Shown here piece after piece: positions 26,575 to 33,935 of a stretch of DNA of 64,000 nt (the stretch's first letter is position 1; every line of letters begins with the position of its first letter). Location of the stretch: positions 79,875 to 143,874 of the forward strand of contig DXLO01000002.1 in NCBI GenBank assembly GCA_019414665.1. Reading direction: 5' to 3'. Origin of the DNA: Bacteroides sp. (GTDB taxonomy: Bacteria; Bacteroidota; Bacteroidia; Bacteroidales; Bacteroidaceae). The translations under genes and the position numbers were made by a program. The notes beneath the pieces are model-generated. The model was given only the letters and a program-made list of their open reading frames with translations. It made no database searches and was not told the origin of the DNA.

Positions 26575-27065
26575 TTAGCTCACTTCGGGCGGCTCCAGTA
26601 TGCGGCTGGCGTACTCATGTTGTAGCGGTAGCTCGACACCTTGTTTCATCAGTATTCTTCCGGAGAACATTTTGTTGTCCAGTGGCAGCGGACGGGCATC
26701 TTTTCCGGTTTAGTTCCGTGATGCGGTATTGCTTGTCGGCTTTCAGCCTGTCCATGCGGAAACGGGGAACAATCTGATTGCAATAATGCTGAATCTTGTA
26801 GGCAAGAACACGGCATGTTTTTTCTGTGGGGTGTAGAGCATCAGTGAGAAAGCACCTCTATCATTGTAAGGCGAGATGAGACGGTATGATAAATTGCCCA
26901 GCTGTATCATCGGACGGATTTTCTTGTAGGTAATAATGGCTTCACGTTTTCGGGAACGGACAACGGCAGGGAGGTGTTCGGAGTAGCTATCAGAATATCT
27001 TGTTCCTATACCCGGAGCGGAAAGGAAGAGAAGAGGCATAAGTTTGCCGGAAGTAGTTTTTTCAT
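26575..27065 (-). pseudogene. Decayed alpha-galactosidase-like (GH36-type) gene
   Basis: Read on the minus strand from ATG 27065, a signal peptide (MKKLLPANLCLFSS) is followed by pieces of a GH36/GH27-type C-terminal region in three different frames: GTRYSDSYSEHLPAVV, YKKIRPMIQLGNL, YRLISPYNDRGAFSLMLYTPQ, then VLAYKIQHYCNQIVPRFRM and YRITELNR, then PLPLDNKMFSGRILMKQG and HEYASRILE before TAA (26575-26577). The order is right, but the catalytic middle of the protein (hundreds of residues) is missing and there are at least three frameshifts. The gene is therefore dead after an internal deletion. The family call rests on remembered C-terminal motifs. Confidence 0.7.
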
Positions 27066-27228
27066 GGGATGGTATTTTTTTGAAGAATAATGATCTGTAT
27101 GTTTGGAGTTATGCAAAAATGAAAGAAGTTTTTGGCATTTTATGATAGAATATTATTCATGTGGCACTATGTGCGCATTTTATGTAATTATGAGGTGCTT
27201 TGCCGCAATAAATATCAAGGAATCTTTT

Positions 27229-27236
27229 TATCTTTG
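27229..27236 (+). promoter_or_regulatory. -7 box for the aldo/keto reductase operon
   Basis: TATCTTTG matches TAnnTTTG and stands 39 bp before the start at 27276. A TTTG at 27199-27202 is 26 bp away, too far for a standard spacer. The bases 27066-27228 show nothing else I can support. Confidence 0.5.
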
Positions 27237-27275
27237 CGAATATTGGTAATCAGTGCTTAAGTATAAAAAAAGGTT

Positions 27276-28658
27276 ATGGAAAAGAGAGATAAAGAGGAAA
27301 TGAGCCGCAGGAAGTTTCTGAAGATAGTAGGCGTCAGTGCGGCTGCATCGGCGGCAGCCCTGTATGGTTGTGCATCCGAAGGGAAACCGGCTTCATCCGA
27401 GGCTTCTGTATTGGGCGAAGTGCCTGTGGATAAAATGACGTATCGCGTTTCCCCCAAAGGGGAGCGTGTCTCACTTTTAGGATATGGATGTATGCGCTGG
27501 CCGTTGAAACCTGCACCGGACAGCGATGGAAATGTGATAGATAAGGATGCGGTGAATGAACTGGTGGATTATGCTATCGCTCATGGAGTGAATTATTTCG
27601 ATACATCTCCTGTTTATTGCCAAGGGTTTTCTGAAAGAGCCACCGGTGCGGCCTTGAAACGTTATCCCCGCGAAAAGCTCTTGATTGCGACAAAGATGTC
27701 CAATTTCCAAAACTATACTCGTGAGAATTCCATCAAGATGTACCATCAGTCGATGAAAGAATTGCAGACGGATTATCTGGATTATTATTTGCTTCATTCC
27801 GTAGGTGGAGGGGAAGGGATCAAGACTTTCCATGACCGTTATATTGACAATGGAGTTCTTGACTTTTTACTAAAAGAGCGTGAAGAAGGCCGTATTCGTA
27901 ATTTGGGATGGTCATTTCACGGATCGGTGGAAGTGTTTGATTATTTGCTGTCGCTGGATGTGAAATGGGATTTTGTGCAAATTCAGATGAACTATGTAGA
28001 TTGGCGCCATGCTTCGGGTAGAAATGTTAACGCGGAATATTTGTATGGAGAGTTGGCCAAGCGTGGAATTCCGGCTGTGATTATGGAGCCGCTGTTGGGA
28101 GGACGTTTGTCTAAACTGAACGACCACCTGGTGGCGCGCTTGAAGCAGCGTCGCCCGGAGAACAGTGTGGCATCGTGGGCGTTCCGTTTTGCCGGTACGT
28201 ATCCCAACGTGTTGTGTGTGCTGAGTGGAATGACTTATATGGAACATTTGCAGGATAACCTTCGGACTTATTCGCCCTTGGAACCTTTGAATGAGGAAGA
28301 AAAAGAGTTCTTGGAAGAAACAGCCCAATTGATGCTGAAGTTCCCTACGATTCCTTGCAATGACTGCAAATATTGTATGCCCTGTCCTTACGGGTTGGAT
28401 ATTCCGGCGATTCTGGTGCATTATAATAAATGTGTCAACGAAGGAAATGTGCCTAAAAGCAGTCAGGATGAGAATTACCGCCGTGCACGGCGTGCTTTCC
28501 TGATAGGTTATGATCGTAGTGTGCCCAAACTGCGGCAGGCAAGCCATTGTACCGGATGTAACCAGTGTAATCCGCATTGCCCTCAAAGCATTGATATTCC
28601 CAAAGAACTGCATCGCATAGACGCATATGTGGAACAGTTGAAACAAGAGACTTTATAA
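27276..28658 (+). CDS. Tat-exported aldo/keto reductase with C-terminal ferredoxin clusters
   Basis: A 460-residue protein. A twin-arginine signal SRRKFLK (R11, R12) and a hydrophobic stretch point to Tat export, with a possible lipobox at LYGC. The aldo/keto reductase barrel (about 60-345) shows LGYGCMRWP, FDTSPVYCQGFSE (catalytic Asp/Tyr region), IATKMS and YYLLHSVG. The tail has CNDCKYCMPCPYG (near residue 360) and CTGCNQCNPHCP (near 425), two [4Fe-4S]-type clusters. It starts an operon with an iron-sulfur membrane protein and a DUF1893 protein, so it probably works in electron transfer rather than sugar reduction. Substrate unknown. Confidence 0.85.
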   Translation: MEKRDKEEMSRRKFLKIVGVSAAASAAALYGCASEGKPASSEASVLGEVPVDKMTYRVSPKGERVSLLGYGCMRWPLKPAPDSDGNVIDKDAVNELVDYAIAHGVNYFDTSPVYCQGFSERATGAALKRYPREKLLIATKMSNFQNYTRENSIKMYHQSMKELQTDYLDYYLLHSVGGGEGIKTFHDRYIDNGVLDFLLKEREEGRIRNLGWSFHGSVEVFDYLLSLDVKWDFVQIQMNYVDWRHASGRNVNAEYLYGELAKRGIPAVIMEPLLGGRLSKLNDHLVARLKQRRPENSVASWAFRFAGTYPNVLCVLSGMTYMEHLQDNLRTYSPLEPLNEEEKEFLEETAQLMLKFPTIPCNDCKYCMPCPYGLDIPAILVHYNKCVNEGNVPKSSQDENYRRARRAFLIGYDRSVPKLRQASHCTGCNQCNPHCPQSIDIPKELHRIDAYVEQLKQETL

Positions 28659-28687
28659 TGGAATGGATAAACATGATAAAATAACGA

Positions 28688-30220
28688 ATGCTTATGTTAC
28701 GTAAAATAAGACTTGCCGCCGCCCTTTTGTTCTTTACAATGATCACGTTGCTGTTTTTGGATTTTACTGGAACTGTGCATGGTTGGTTTGGCTGGATGGC
28801 GAAAATACAGTTCCTTCCTGCCGTGCTGGCATTGAATGTGGGGGTGGTGATAGCCCTTGTTTTGTTGACTCTGCTTTTGGGGCGTGTCTATTGTTCGGTT
28901 ATCTGTCCGTTAGGGGTGTTTCAAGATATCATTTCCTGGGTTTCGGGAAAGGTAAAGAAGAATCGTTTCCGCTACTCGCCTGCTTTGTCGTGGTTACGCT
29001 ATGGGGTATTGGCAGTGTTTGTCGTCGCTTTGGTAGCAGGGGCGGTTTCATTGGCGGCGTTGATTGCTCCTTACAGTGCATACGGCCGTATCGTTTCTAA
29101 CCTGCTGACACCTTTGTATCAGTGGGGGAACAATGTACTTGTCCTATGGGCGGAGCGTGTGGACAGTTATGCTTTTTATTCGGTAGATGTTTGGATGAAA
29201 GGTCTTTCTACTTTTGCAGTTGCAGTGGGTACTGTGATTGTGCTTTTTATTTTGGCATGGCGTGGAGGAAGAACTTATTGCAATACCATTTGCCCGGTGG
29301 GTACAGTATTGGGATTCTTATCTAGATATTCTTATTTTAAACCGGTTATTGATACGTCTAAATGTAATGGTTGCGGACTTTGTGCTCGTAATTGCAAGTC
29401 TTCCTGCATTAATCCCAAAGCACATGAGATTGATTATTCCCGTTGTGTTGCTTGTATGGATTGTCTAGGCAAGTGCCGCCAAGGGGCAATAAAATATGTA
29501 TCGGGGCAGATGCTTCTGAAGAAACAGGCTCCGGCAAGTGAAGGAGTTGGCAAACGGGTTTCTCAGGCGTCTTTAAACAAAGAAAAGGTAGATACTGCAC
29601 GGCGTGGGTTCTTTACGGTTTCGGCTTTGATTGCTGCAAGTGTTGCCGTAAAAGCTCAGGAAAAGAAAGTGGATGGCGGTCTGGCTCCTCTTATAGATAA
29701 GAAAGTTCCCAAGCGTGCCACTCCTATTGTTCCTGCGGGAGCATTGAGTTTCCGTCATTTTGCGCAGCACTGTACGGCTTGTCAGCTTTGTGTGTCGGTG
29801 TGCCCTAATCAGGTATTGCGTCCGTCCGGTGATTTGAAACATCTGATGCAGCCCGAGATGTCTTACGAACGTGGATATTGTCGTCCTGAGTGTGCGAAAT
29901 GTGCAGAAGTATGTCCTACTGATGCTATTCACTTGGCTGATTTGACAGAGAAGTCATCTGTACAGATTGGTCATGCTGTGTGGGTTGCTCAGAATTGTAT
30001 AGTGAACACAGATGGGGTAAGTTGTGGAAATTGTGCCCGTCATTGTCCTACGGGGGCTATCTTGATGGTTCCTAAAGATGCCGATGATGGAAAATCACTT
30101 AAGATACCGGTTGTGAATACAGAACGTTGCATCGGTTGTGGCGCTTGTGAAAATCTTTGTCCGAGCCGCCCGTTTAGTGCTATTTATGTAGAAGGTCATG
30201 AGATGCATCGTATTATCTGA
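28688..30220 (+). CDS. Membrane iron-sulfur protein, NapH-like and NapG-like parts fused
   Basis: A 510-residue protein. The N-terminal 215 residues have four to five membrane helices and two CxxxCP motifs (YCSVICPLG at 69-76, YCNTICPVG at 198-205), as in NapH-type quinol dehydrogenases. Ferredoxin clusters follow (CNGCGLCARNC 226-236, CVACMDCLGKC 253-263). At 305-306 a twin-arginine-like TARRGFF precedes a hydrophobic segment, as at the start of NapG. A polyferredoxin tail has CTACQLC, CAKCAEVC, CGNCARHC and CIGCGACENLC. This suggests a NapH-NapG fusion that passes electrons from quinol to the periplasm, perhaps to the reductase encoded just upstream. It starts 29 bp after that gene. Confidence 0.82.
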   Translation: MLMLRKIRLAAALLFFTMITLLFLDFTGTVHGWFGWMAKIQFLPAVLALNVGVVIALVLLTLLLGRVYCSVICPLGVFQDIISWVSGKVKKNRFRYSPALSWLRYGVLAVFVVALVAGAVSLAALIAPYSAYGRIVSNLLTPLYQWGNNVLVLWAERVDSYAFYSVDVWMKGLSTFAVAVGTVIVLFILAWRGGRTYCNTICPVGTVLGFLSRYSYFKPVIDTSKCNGCGLCARNCKSSCINPKAHEIDYSRCVACMDCLGKCRQGAIKYVSGQMLLKKQAPASEGVGKRVSQASLNKEKVDTARRGFFTVSALIAASVAVKAQEKKVDGGLAPLIDKKVPKRATPIVPAGALSFRHFAQHCTACQLCVSVCPNQVLRPSGDLKHLMQPEMSYERGYCRPECAKCAEVCPTDAIHLADLTEKSSVQIGHAVWVAQNCIVNTDGVSCGNCARHCPTGAILMVPKDADDGKSLKIPVVNTERCIGCGACENLCPSRPFSAIYVEGHEMHRII

Positions 30221-30237
30221 ATGAAATAGAAAGGAAG

Positions 30238-30657
30238 ATGGATGAATTAATCAGATTGTTGCATGAAGGCGGCTATTCCTGTGTTATCAGAAAGGAAGAG
30301 ATCCGTACTTTTACCCAACGCGGGGTAGCCGATTTATATGATTTGCTGAATCAGCATCCGGTCTTTTTGCATGGAGCGCAGGTTGCTGACAAGGTGGTAG
30401 GAAAAGCAGCTGCCGCATTGATGGTGCTGGGGGGTGTCCGGGAGGTTTATACGGATATCATCAGTGAGCCTGCATTGGCTGTATTGCACAAGGCGAATAT
30501 TAGGGTGGAGTGTGTTCAAATAGTTTCTCGTATTTGGAACAGAAACCGGACAGGTTGGTGTCCTTTGGAAACTCTTTGCTATGAGTTGGAATCGCTTGAG
30601 GCTATGTATCCGGTGATTCAGAATTTTGTGGAAAGGATGAGGGGCTTCGGAAGCTAA
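30238..30657 (+). CDS. DUF1893 domain protein
   Basis: A 139-residue soluble protein of the DUF1893 family, which has a cytidine-deaminase-like fold by published structure of a Thermotoga member but no known reaction. The segment HGAQVADKVVGKAAAALMVLGGVREVYTDIIS is the family core. It begins 17 bp after the iron-sulfur protein gene and belongs to the same operon. I see no terminator in the 177 bp after it. Confidence 0.78.
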   Translation: MDELIRLLHEGGYSCVIRKEEIRTFTQRGVADLYDLLNQHPVFLHGAQVADKVVGKAAAALMVLGGVREVYTDIISEPALAVLHKANIRVECVQIVSRIWNRNRTGWCPLETLCYELESLEAMYPVIQNFVERMRGFGS

Positions 30658-30780
30658 CTTCGTGGTTCTTGTCTTGTTTCAAATGTGCTGATGATGCTGT
30701 ACGTTCGGAGAGTAAACGTTTTGCATATAATCTTAACTAATGTTGTCTGTCAGATGGTTTTCTTCGAAACTTAATGAAAT

Positions 30781-30814
30781 TTTGCTAGGAATTCTTAAAT
30801 CTTCATTATCTTTG
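30781..30814 (+). promoter_or_regulatory. Promoter of the XRE-cupin regulator gene
   Basis: TTTG (30781-30784), a 22-bp spacer and TATCTTTG (30807-30814), 20 bp before the start codon, fit the Bacteroides consensus closely. Confidence 0.6.
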
Positions 30815-30834
30815 AAGCATAAAACAATAAGATT

Positions 30835-31389
30835 ATGAGTGACCAGATAAAACAAATAGCTGAGCGTCTCCAGGGATTAAGGGACGTTCTGGAACTGACT
30901 CCTGATGAAGTGGCTAAAAGTTGCCAGCTTTCAGTGGAAGAGTATTTGGGTATGGAAAGCGGGGAGAAAGATATTTCTGTCAGTGCTTTACAGAAAATAG
31001 CCCGTAAATACGGTATTGCATTGGATGTATTAATGTTTGGTGAAGAACCTAAGATGAGTTCTTATTTTCTGACCCGTTGTGGTTCAGGAGTGTCGGTAGA
31101 ACGGACCAAGGCGTATAAATATCAGTCATTGGCTTCCGGTTTTCGCGGGCGTAAGGCTGATCCTTTTATTGTGACTGTAGAACCGAAACCGGAAAATACT
31201 CCGATTCATTTTAACTCACATGAGGGACAAGAATTCAATTTGGTTATTGAAGGAAGAATGTTACTTAATATAAATGGAAAAGAATTGATCTTGAATCCAG
31301 GTGACAGTCTTTATTTTGATTCTTCTATTCCACATGGTATGATGGCATTGGATGATAAGACTGTGAAATTCTTGGCAGTAATATTATAA
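30835..31389 (+). CDS. XRE-family regulator with cupin domain
   Basis: A 184-residue regulator. The N-terminal helix-turn-helix (about 8-64: LELTPDEVAKSCQLSVEEYLGMESGEKDISVSAL region) is followed by a cupin domain (about 105-184) with HFNSHEGQEFNLVIEGRM and PGDSLYFDSSIPHGM. It stands directly before an acyl-CoA synthetase gene. This pairing is known in Bacteroides, so it probably senses a small acid or acyl compound and controls that gene. Confidence 0.87.
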   Translation: MSDQIKQIAERLQGLRDVLELTPDEVAKSCQLSVEEYLGMESGEKDISVSALQKIARKYGIALDVLMFGEEPKMSSYFLTRCGSGVSVERTKAYKYQSLASGFRGRKADPFIVTVEPKPENTPIHFNSHEGQEFNLVIEGRMLLNINGKELILNPGDSLYFDSSIPHGMMALDDKTVKFLAVIL

Positions 31390-31392
31390 TAA

Positions 31393-31466
31393 ATTGAGAT
31401 TAAAAAGACAGCGTTGTCATTGACTGCAACTATTTCTAATTTTTGGTTCTCAATTTTTAATTGAAT
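31393..31466. repeat. AT-rich inverted repeat before the acyl-CoA synthetase gene
   Basis: AATTGAGATTAAAAA near the start and TTCTCAATTTTTAATT near the end form an imperfect stem. The end segment closely resembles the one before argG (7210-7233). It fills the space between the XRE-cupin stop and the next start. Confidence 0.45.
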
Positions 31467-31472
31467 AAGATT

Positions 31473-33125
31473 ATGGTAGAAAAATTCTTAGAACAGACCA
31501 CATTTACCTCACAAGAGGACTTTATAAAGAATTTAAAGATTAAAATCCCTGAAAATTTTAATTTTGGTTATGATATAGTAGATGCCTGGGCTGCCGAAGA
31601 ACCCGATAAGAAAGCATTGTTATGGACTAATGATAAAGGGGAGCATATACAATATACTTATGCAGACTTGAAAAAGTATACGGATATGACTGCTTCTTAT
31701 TTTCAGAGCCTTGGTATTGGTCATGGTGATATGGTGATGCTTATTTTAAAGCGTCGTTATGAGTTCTGGTACTCTATTATTGCCTTGCATAAGTTAGGAG
31801 CTGTGGTTATTCCTGCAACTCATCTGTTGACAAAAAAGGATATCGTGTATCGTTGTAATGCTGCTGATATCAAGATGATTGTAGCTGCAGGAGAAGATGT
31901 GATAACAAAGCATATTATAGATGCCATGCCCGATTGTCCTTCAGTAAGAAAACTGGTCAGTGTAGGACCGGATATTCCGGAGGGTTTTGAAGATTTTCAT
32001 AAAGGTATTGAAAAAGCTGCTCCTTTTGTCAAACCGGAACATCCCAATACGAATGAAGATACTTCATTAATGTATTTCACTTCGGGCACTACAGGCGAAC
32101 CTAAGATGGTGGCACATGATTTTACATATCCTTTGGGACATATTGTAACTGCCAGTTTCTGGCATAATTTGCATCGTGACAGTCTTCATCTTACCATTGC
32201 CGATACAGGTTGGGGGAAAGCTGTCTGGGGAAAACTTTATGGACAGATGATAGCAGGAGCCAATATTTTTGTGTATGATCATGAAAAATTTACACCGGCA
32301 GATATTCTTGGAAAGATTCAGGATTATCATATCACTTCTTTATGTGCTCCTCCTACTATTTATCGTTTTTTAATTAAGGAGGATATTAGTAAATATGATC
32401 TTTCTTCTTTGGAATACTGTACTACGGCGGGAGAGGCTTTGAACTATTCTGTATATGAAACGTTCAAGAAAATCACAGGTATCCGTCTGATGGAAGGTTT
32501 TGGACAAACGGAAACTACATTGACTTTAGGTACTTTTCCCTGGATGGAGCCTAAACCCGGAAGTATGGGGGTACCTAATCCTCAATATGATATAGATTTG
32601 TTGACACACGACGGGCGTTCTGCTGAGGATGGAGAACAAGGTCAGATTGTTATTCGTACAGATAGGGGCAAACCATTGGGATTGTTCAAAGAATATTATC
32701 GTGCTTCGGAATTAACGGAAGATGCTTGGCATGATGGTATTTATTATACAGGTGATGTGGCTTGGCGTGACGAGGATGGTTATTTTTGGTTTGTAGGCCG
32801 TGCTGACGATGTGATCAAGAGTTCGGGTTATCGTATAGGCCCGTTCGAGGTGGAAAGTGCTTTGATGACCCATCCGGCTGTTGTGGAATGTGCCATTACC
32901 GGTGTGCCTGATGAAATCCGTGGTCAGGTGGTAAAGGCGACGATTGTCCTTTCCAAAACTTTTAAGGGTAAGGAAGGACCTGAGTTGGTAAAGGAGTTGC
33001 AAGATCATGTGAAGCGTGTGACTGCTCCGTACAAGTACCCGCGTGTCATAGAGTTTGTAGAAGAACTTCCAAAGACCATCAGTGGAAAGATTCGTCGTGT
33101 GGAAATCCGTGAAAAGGATAAATAA
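31473..33125 (+). CDS. AMP-dependent acyl-CoA synthetase (medium-chain/acetyl-CoA synthetase-like)
   Basis: A 550-residue ANL-superfamily ligase that activates a carboxylic acid with ATP and joins it to CoA. Motifs are YFTSGTTGEPKMV (P-loop, near residue 200), MEGFGQTETT, YYTGDVAWRDEDGYFWFVGRADDVIKSSGYRIGP split by the hinge, and the C-terminal catalytic lysine in PKTISGKIRR (near 538). I use the ATG at 31473; the frame also opens at TTG 31461. It resembles the ACSM group for medium-chain or aromatic acids. It is paired with the XRE-cupin regulator. Confidence 0.88.
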   Translation: MVEKFLEQTTFTSQEDFIKNLKIKIPENFNFGYDIVDAWAAEEPDKKALLWTNDKGEHIQYTYADLKKYTDMTASYFQSLGIGHGDMVMLILKRRYEFWYSIIALHKLGAVVIPATHLLTKKDIVYRCNAADIKMIVAAGEDVITKHIIDAMPDCPSVRKLVSVGPDIPEGFEDFHKGIEKAAPFVKPEHPNTNEDTSLMYFTSGTTGEPKMVAHDFTYPLGHIVTASFWHNLHRDSLHLTIADTGWGKAVWGKLYGQMIAGANIFVYDHEKFTPADILGKIQDYHITSLCAPPTIYRFLIKEDISKYDLSSLEYCTTAGEALNYSVYETFKKITGIRLMEGFGQTETTLTLGTFPWMEPKPGSMGVPNPQYDIDLLTHDGRSAEDGEQGQIVIRTDRGKPLGLFKEYYRASELTEDAWHDGIYYTGDVAWRDEDGYFWFVGRADDVIKSSGYRIGPFEVESALMTHPAVVECAITGVPDEIRGQVVKATIVLSKTFKGKEGPELVKELQDHVKRVTAPYKYPRVIEFVEELPKTISGKIRRVEIREKDK

Positions 33126-33159
33126 TCTGATCGGAGTTTTATTGGTAAAATAATTAAAA

Positions 33160-33624
33160 ATGAAAAAGGTTTTACTTCTTGTGTTTTTAAGTCTGGCCTG
33201 GTTGTCAGCAAGTGCGCAAGCCTTGGTTCCTATTACATGGACAGCCTATGGTCTGACTTTTGAGGCTCCAAAAGGGATTTTGGTGGAGGAGGATACAGAG
33301 GAGACTTTTCTTCTGAACAATTCCAGGTTTTATATCACCATTCAGTCTTTGGATTCGGATGGTATGACAAAAAGTGACTTGAAGAGTGTATTAAAAGACT
33401 ATGCCAATGATGACGGGGTGAAAGACCAGTCGGCTGTGCAGGAGTTTGAGTTACCACAGTTTTTCGGTACTTATTTAAAAGGAAGCTGCGAAACAGATCA
33501 TTGTCTTTATGCTTGTCTGATGACTAAGGCGGCAGGTAGTGGATTTTATATATCTATTATCTATAGCAAGGAAAATGAAAATATTGCCGAAAAAATACTG
33601 AAAAGTTTTACAATGGAGGAATAA
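33160..33624 (+). CDS. Small secreted protein of unknown function
   Basis: A 154-residue protein with a clear signal peptide (MKKVLLLVFLSLAWLSASAQ). The mature part is a single small alpha/beta-like domain with GLTFEAPKGILVEEDTEETF and a late CETDHCLYACL cysteine cluster. I do not recognise the family. It begins 34 bp after the synthetase gene and may be cotranscribed. A terminator follows at 33707-33745. Confidence 0.7.
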   Translation: MKKVLLLVFLSLAWLSASAQALVPITWTAYGLTFEAPKGILVEEDTEETFLLNNSRFYITIQSLDSDGMTKSDLKSVLKDYANDDGVKDQSAVQEFELPQFFGTYLKGSCETDHCLYACLMTKAAGSGFYISIIYSKENENIAEKILKSFTMEE

Positions 33625-33706
33625 ACAAAAGAGCGTTAATGCTTGTTTCTTAGATAAGAAAGCGTTCAAAATTTACCAGAAAATTACTAGATTATTAATA
33701 GCAAAT

Positions 33707-33745
33707 GAAAGGACTGGCTTCGTGAGAAGGTAGTCCTTCTTTTTT
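33707..33745 (+). terminator. Terminator of the acyl-CoA synthetase unit
   Basis: AAGGACT (33709-33715) pairs with AGTCCTT (33732-33738), followed by CTTTTTT. Confidence 0.75.
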
Positions 33746-33783
33746 GTGTAGTTATGAATGTTTAGGGAATCTATGATTCATGT

Positions 33784-33834
33784 GTAATATGCTTTGCCGA
33801 CATCAGAATATCAAATGATTTTGGGCCATAATAA
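33784..33834. repeat. 50-bp repeat downstream of a SusD gene, copy 1
   Basis: TAATATGCTTTGCCGACATC...AATGATTTTGGGCCATAATAA differs at only a few positions from 40667-40716. Both copies lie beyond the 3' end of a minus-strand SusD gene, after a long hairpin, at similar distances. Confidence 0.65.
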
Positions 33835-33840
33835 GGGACA

Positions 33841-33918
33841 TTCATAGAATAATAAGTTAGCCAACTAATTCGTAATACTTTAAGTATGCATTAGCTGGCT
33901 AACTTATTATTCTATGAA
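33841..33918. terminator. Long perfect-arm hairpin after the SusD gene
   Basis: The first 23 bases (33841-33863, TTCATAGAATAATAAGTTAG...) are the exact reverse complement of the last 23 (33896-33918), with a partly paired centre. It begins 18 bp beyond the SusD stop, so it should end that operon. The A/T-rich arm ends make it two-way. Confidence 0.75.
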
Positions 33919-33935
33919 TGTTTCAGGTTAAGGCA

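Noticed and set aside
26535..26777. 80-residue plus-strand frame
   Set aside because: It is the complement of the alpha-galactosidase remnant, whose minus-strand pieces have recognisable order.
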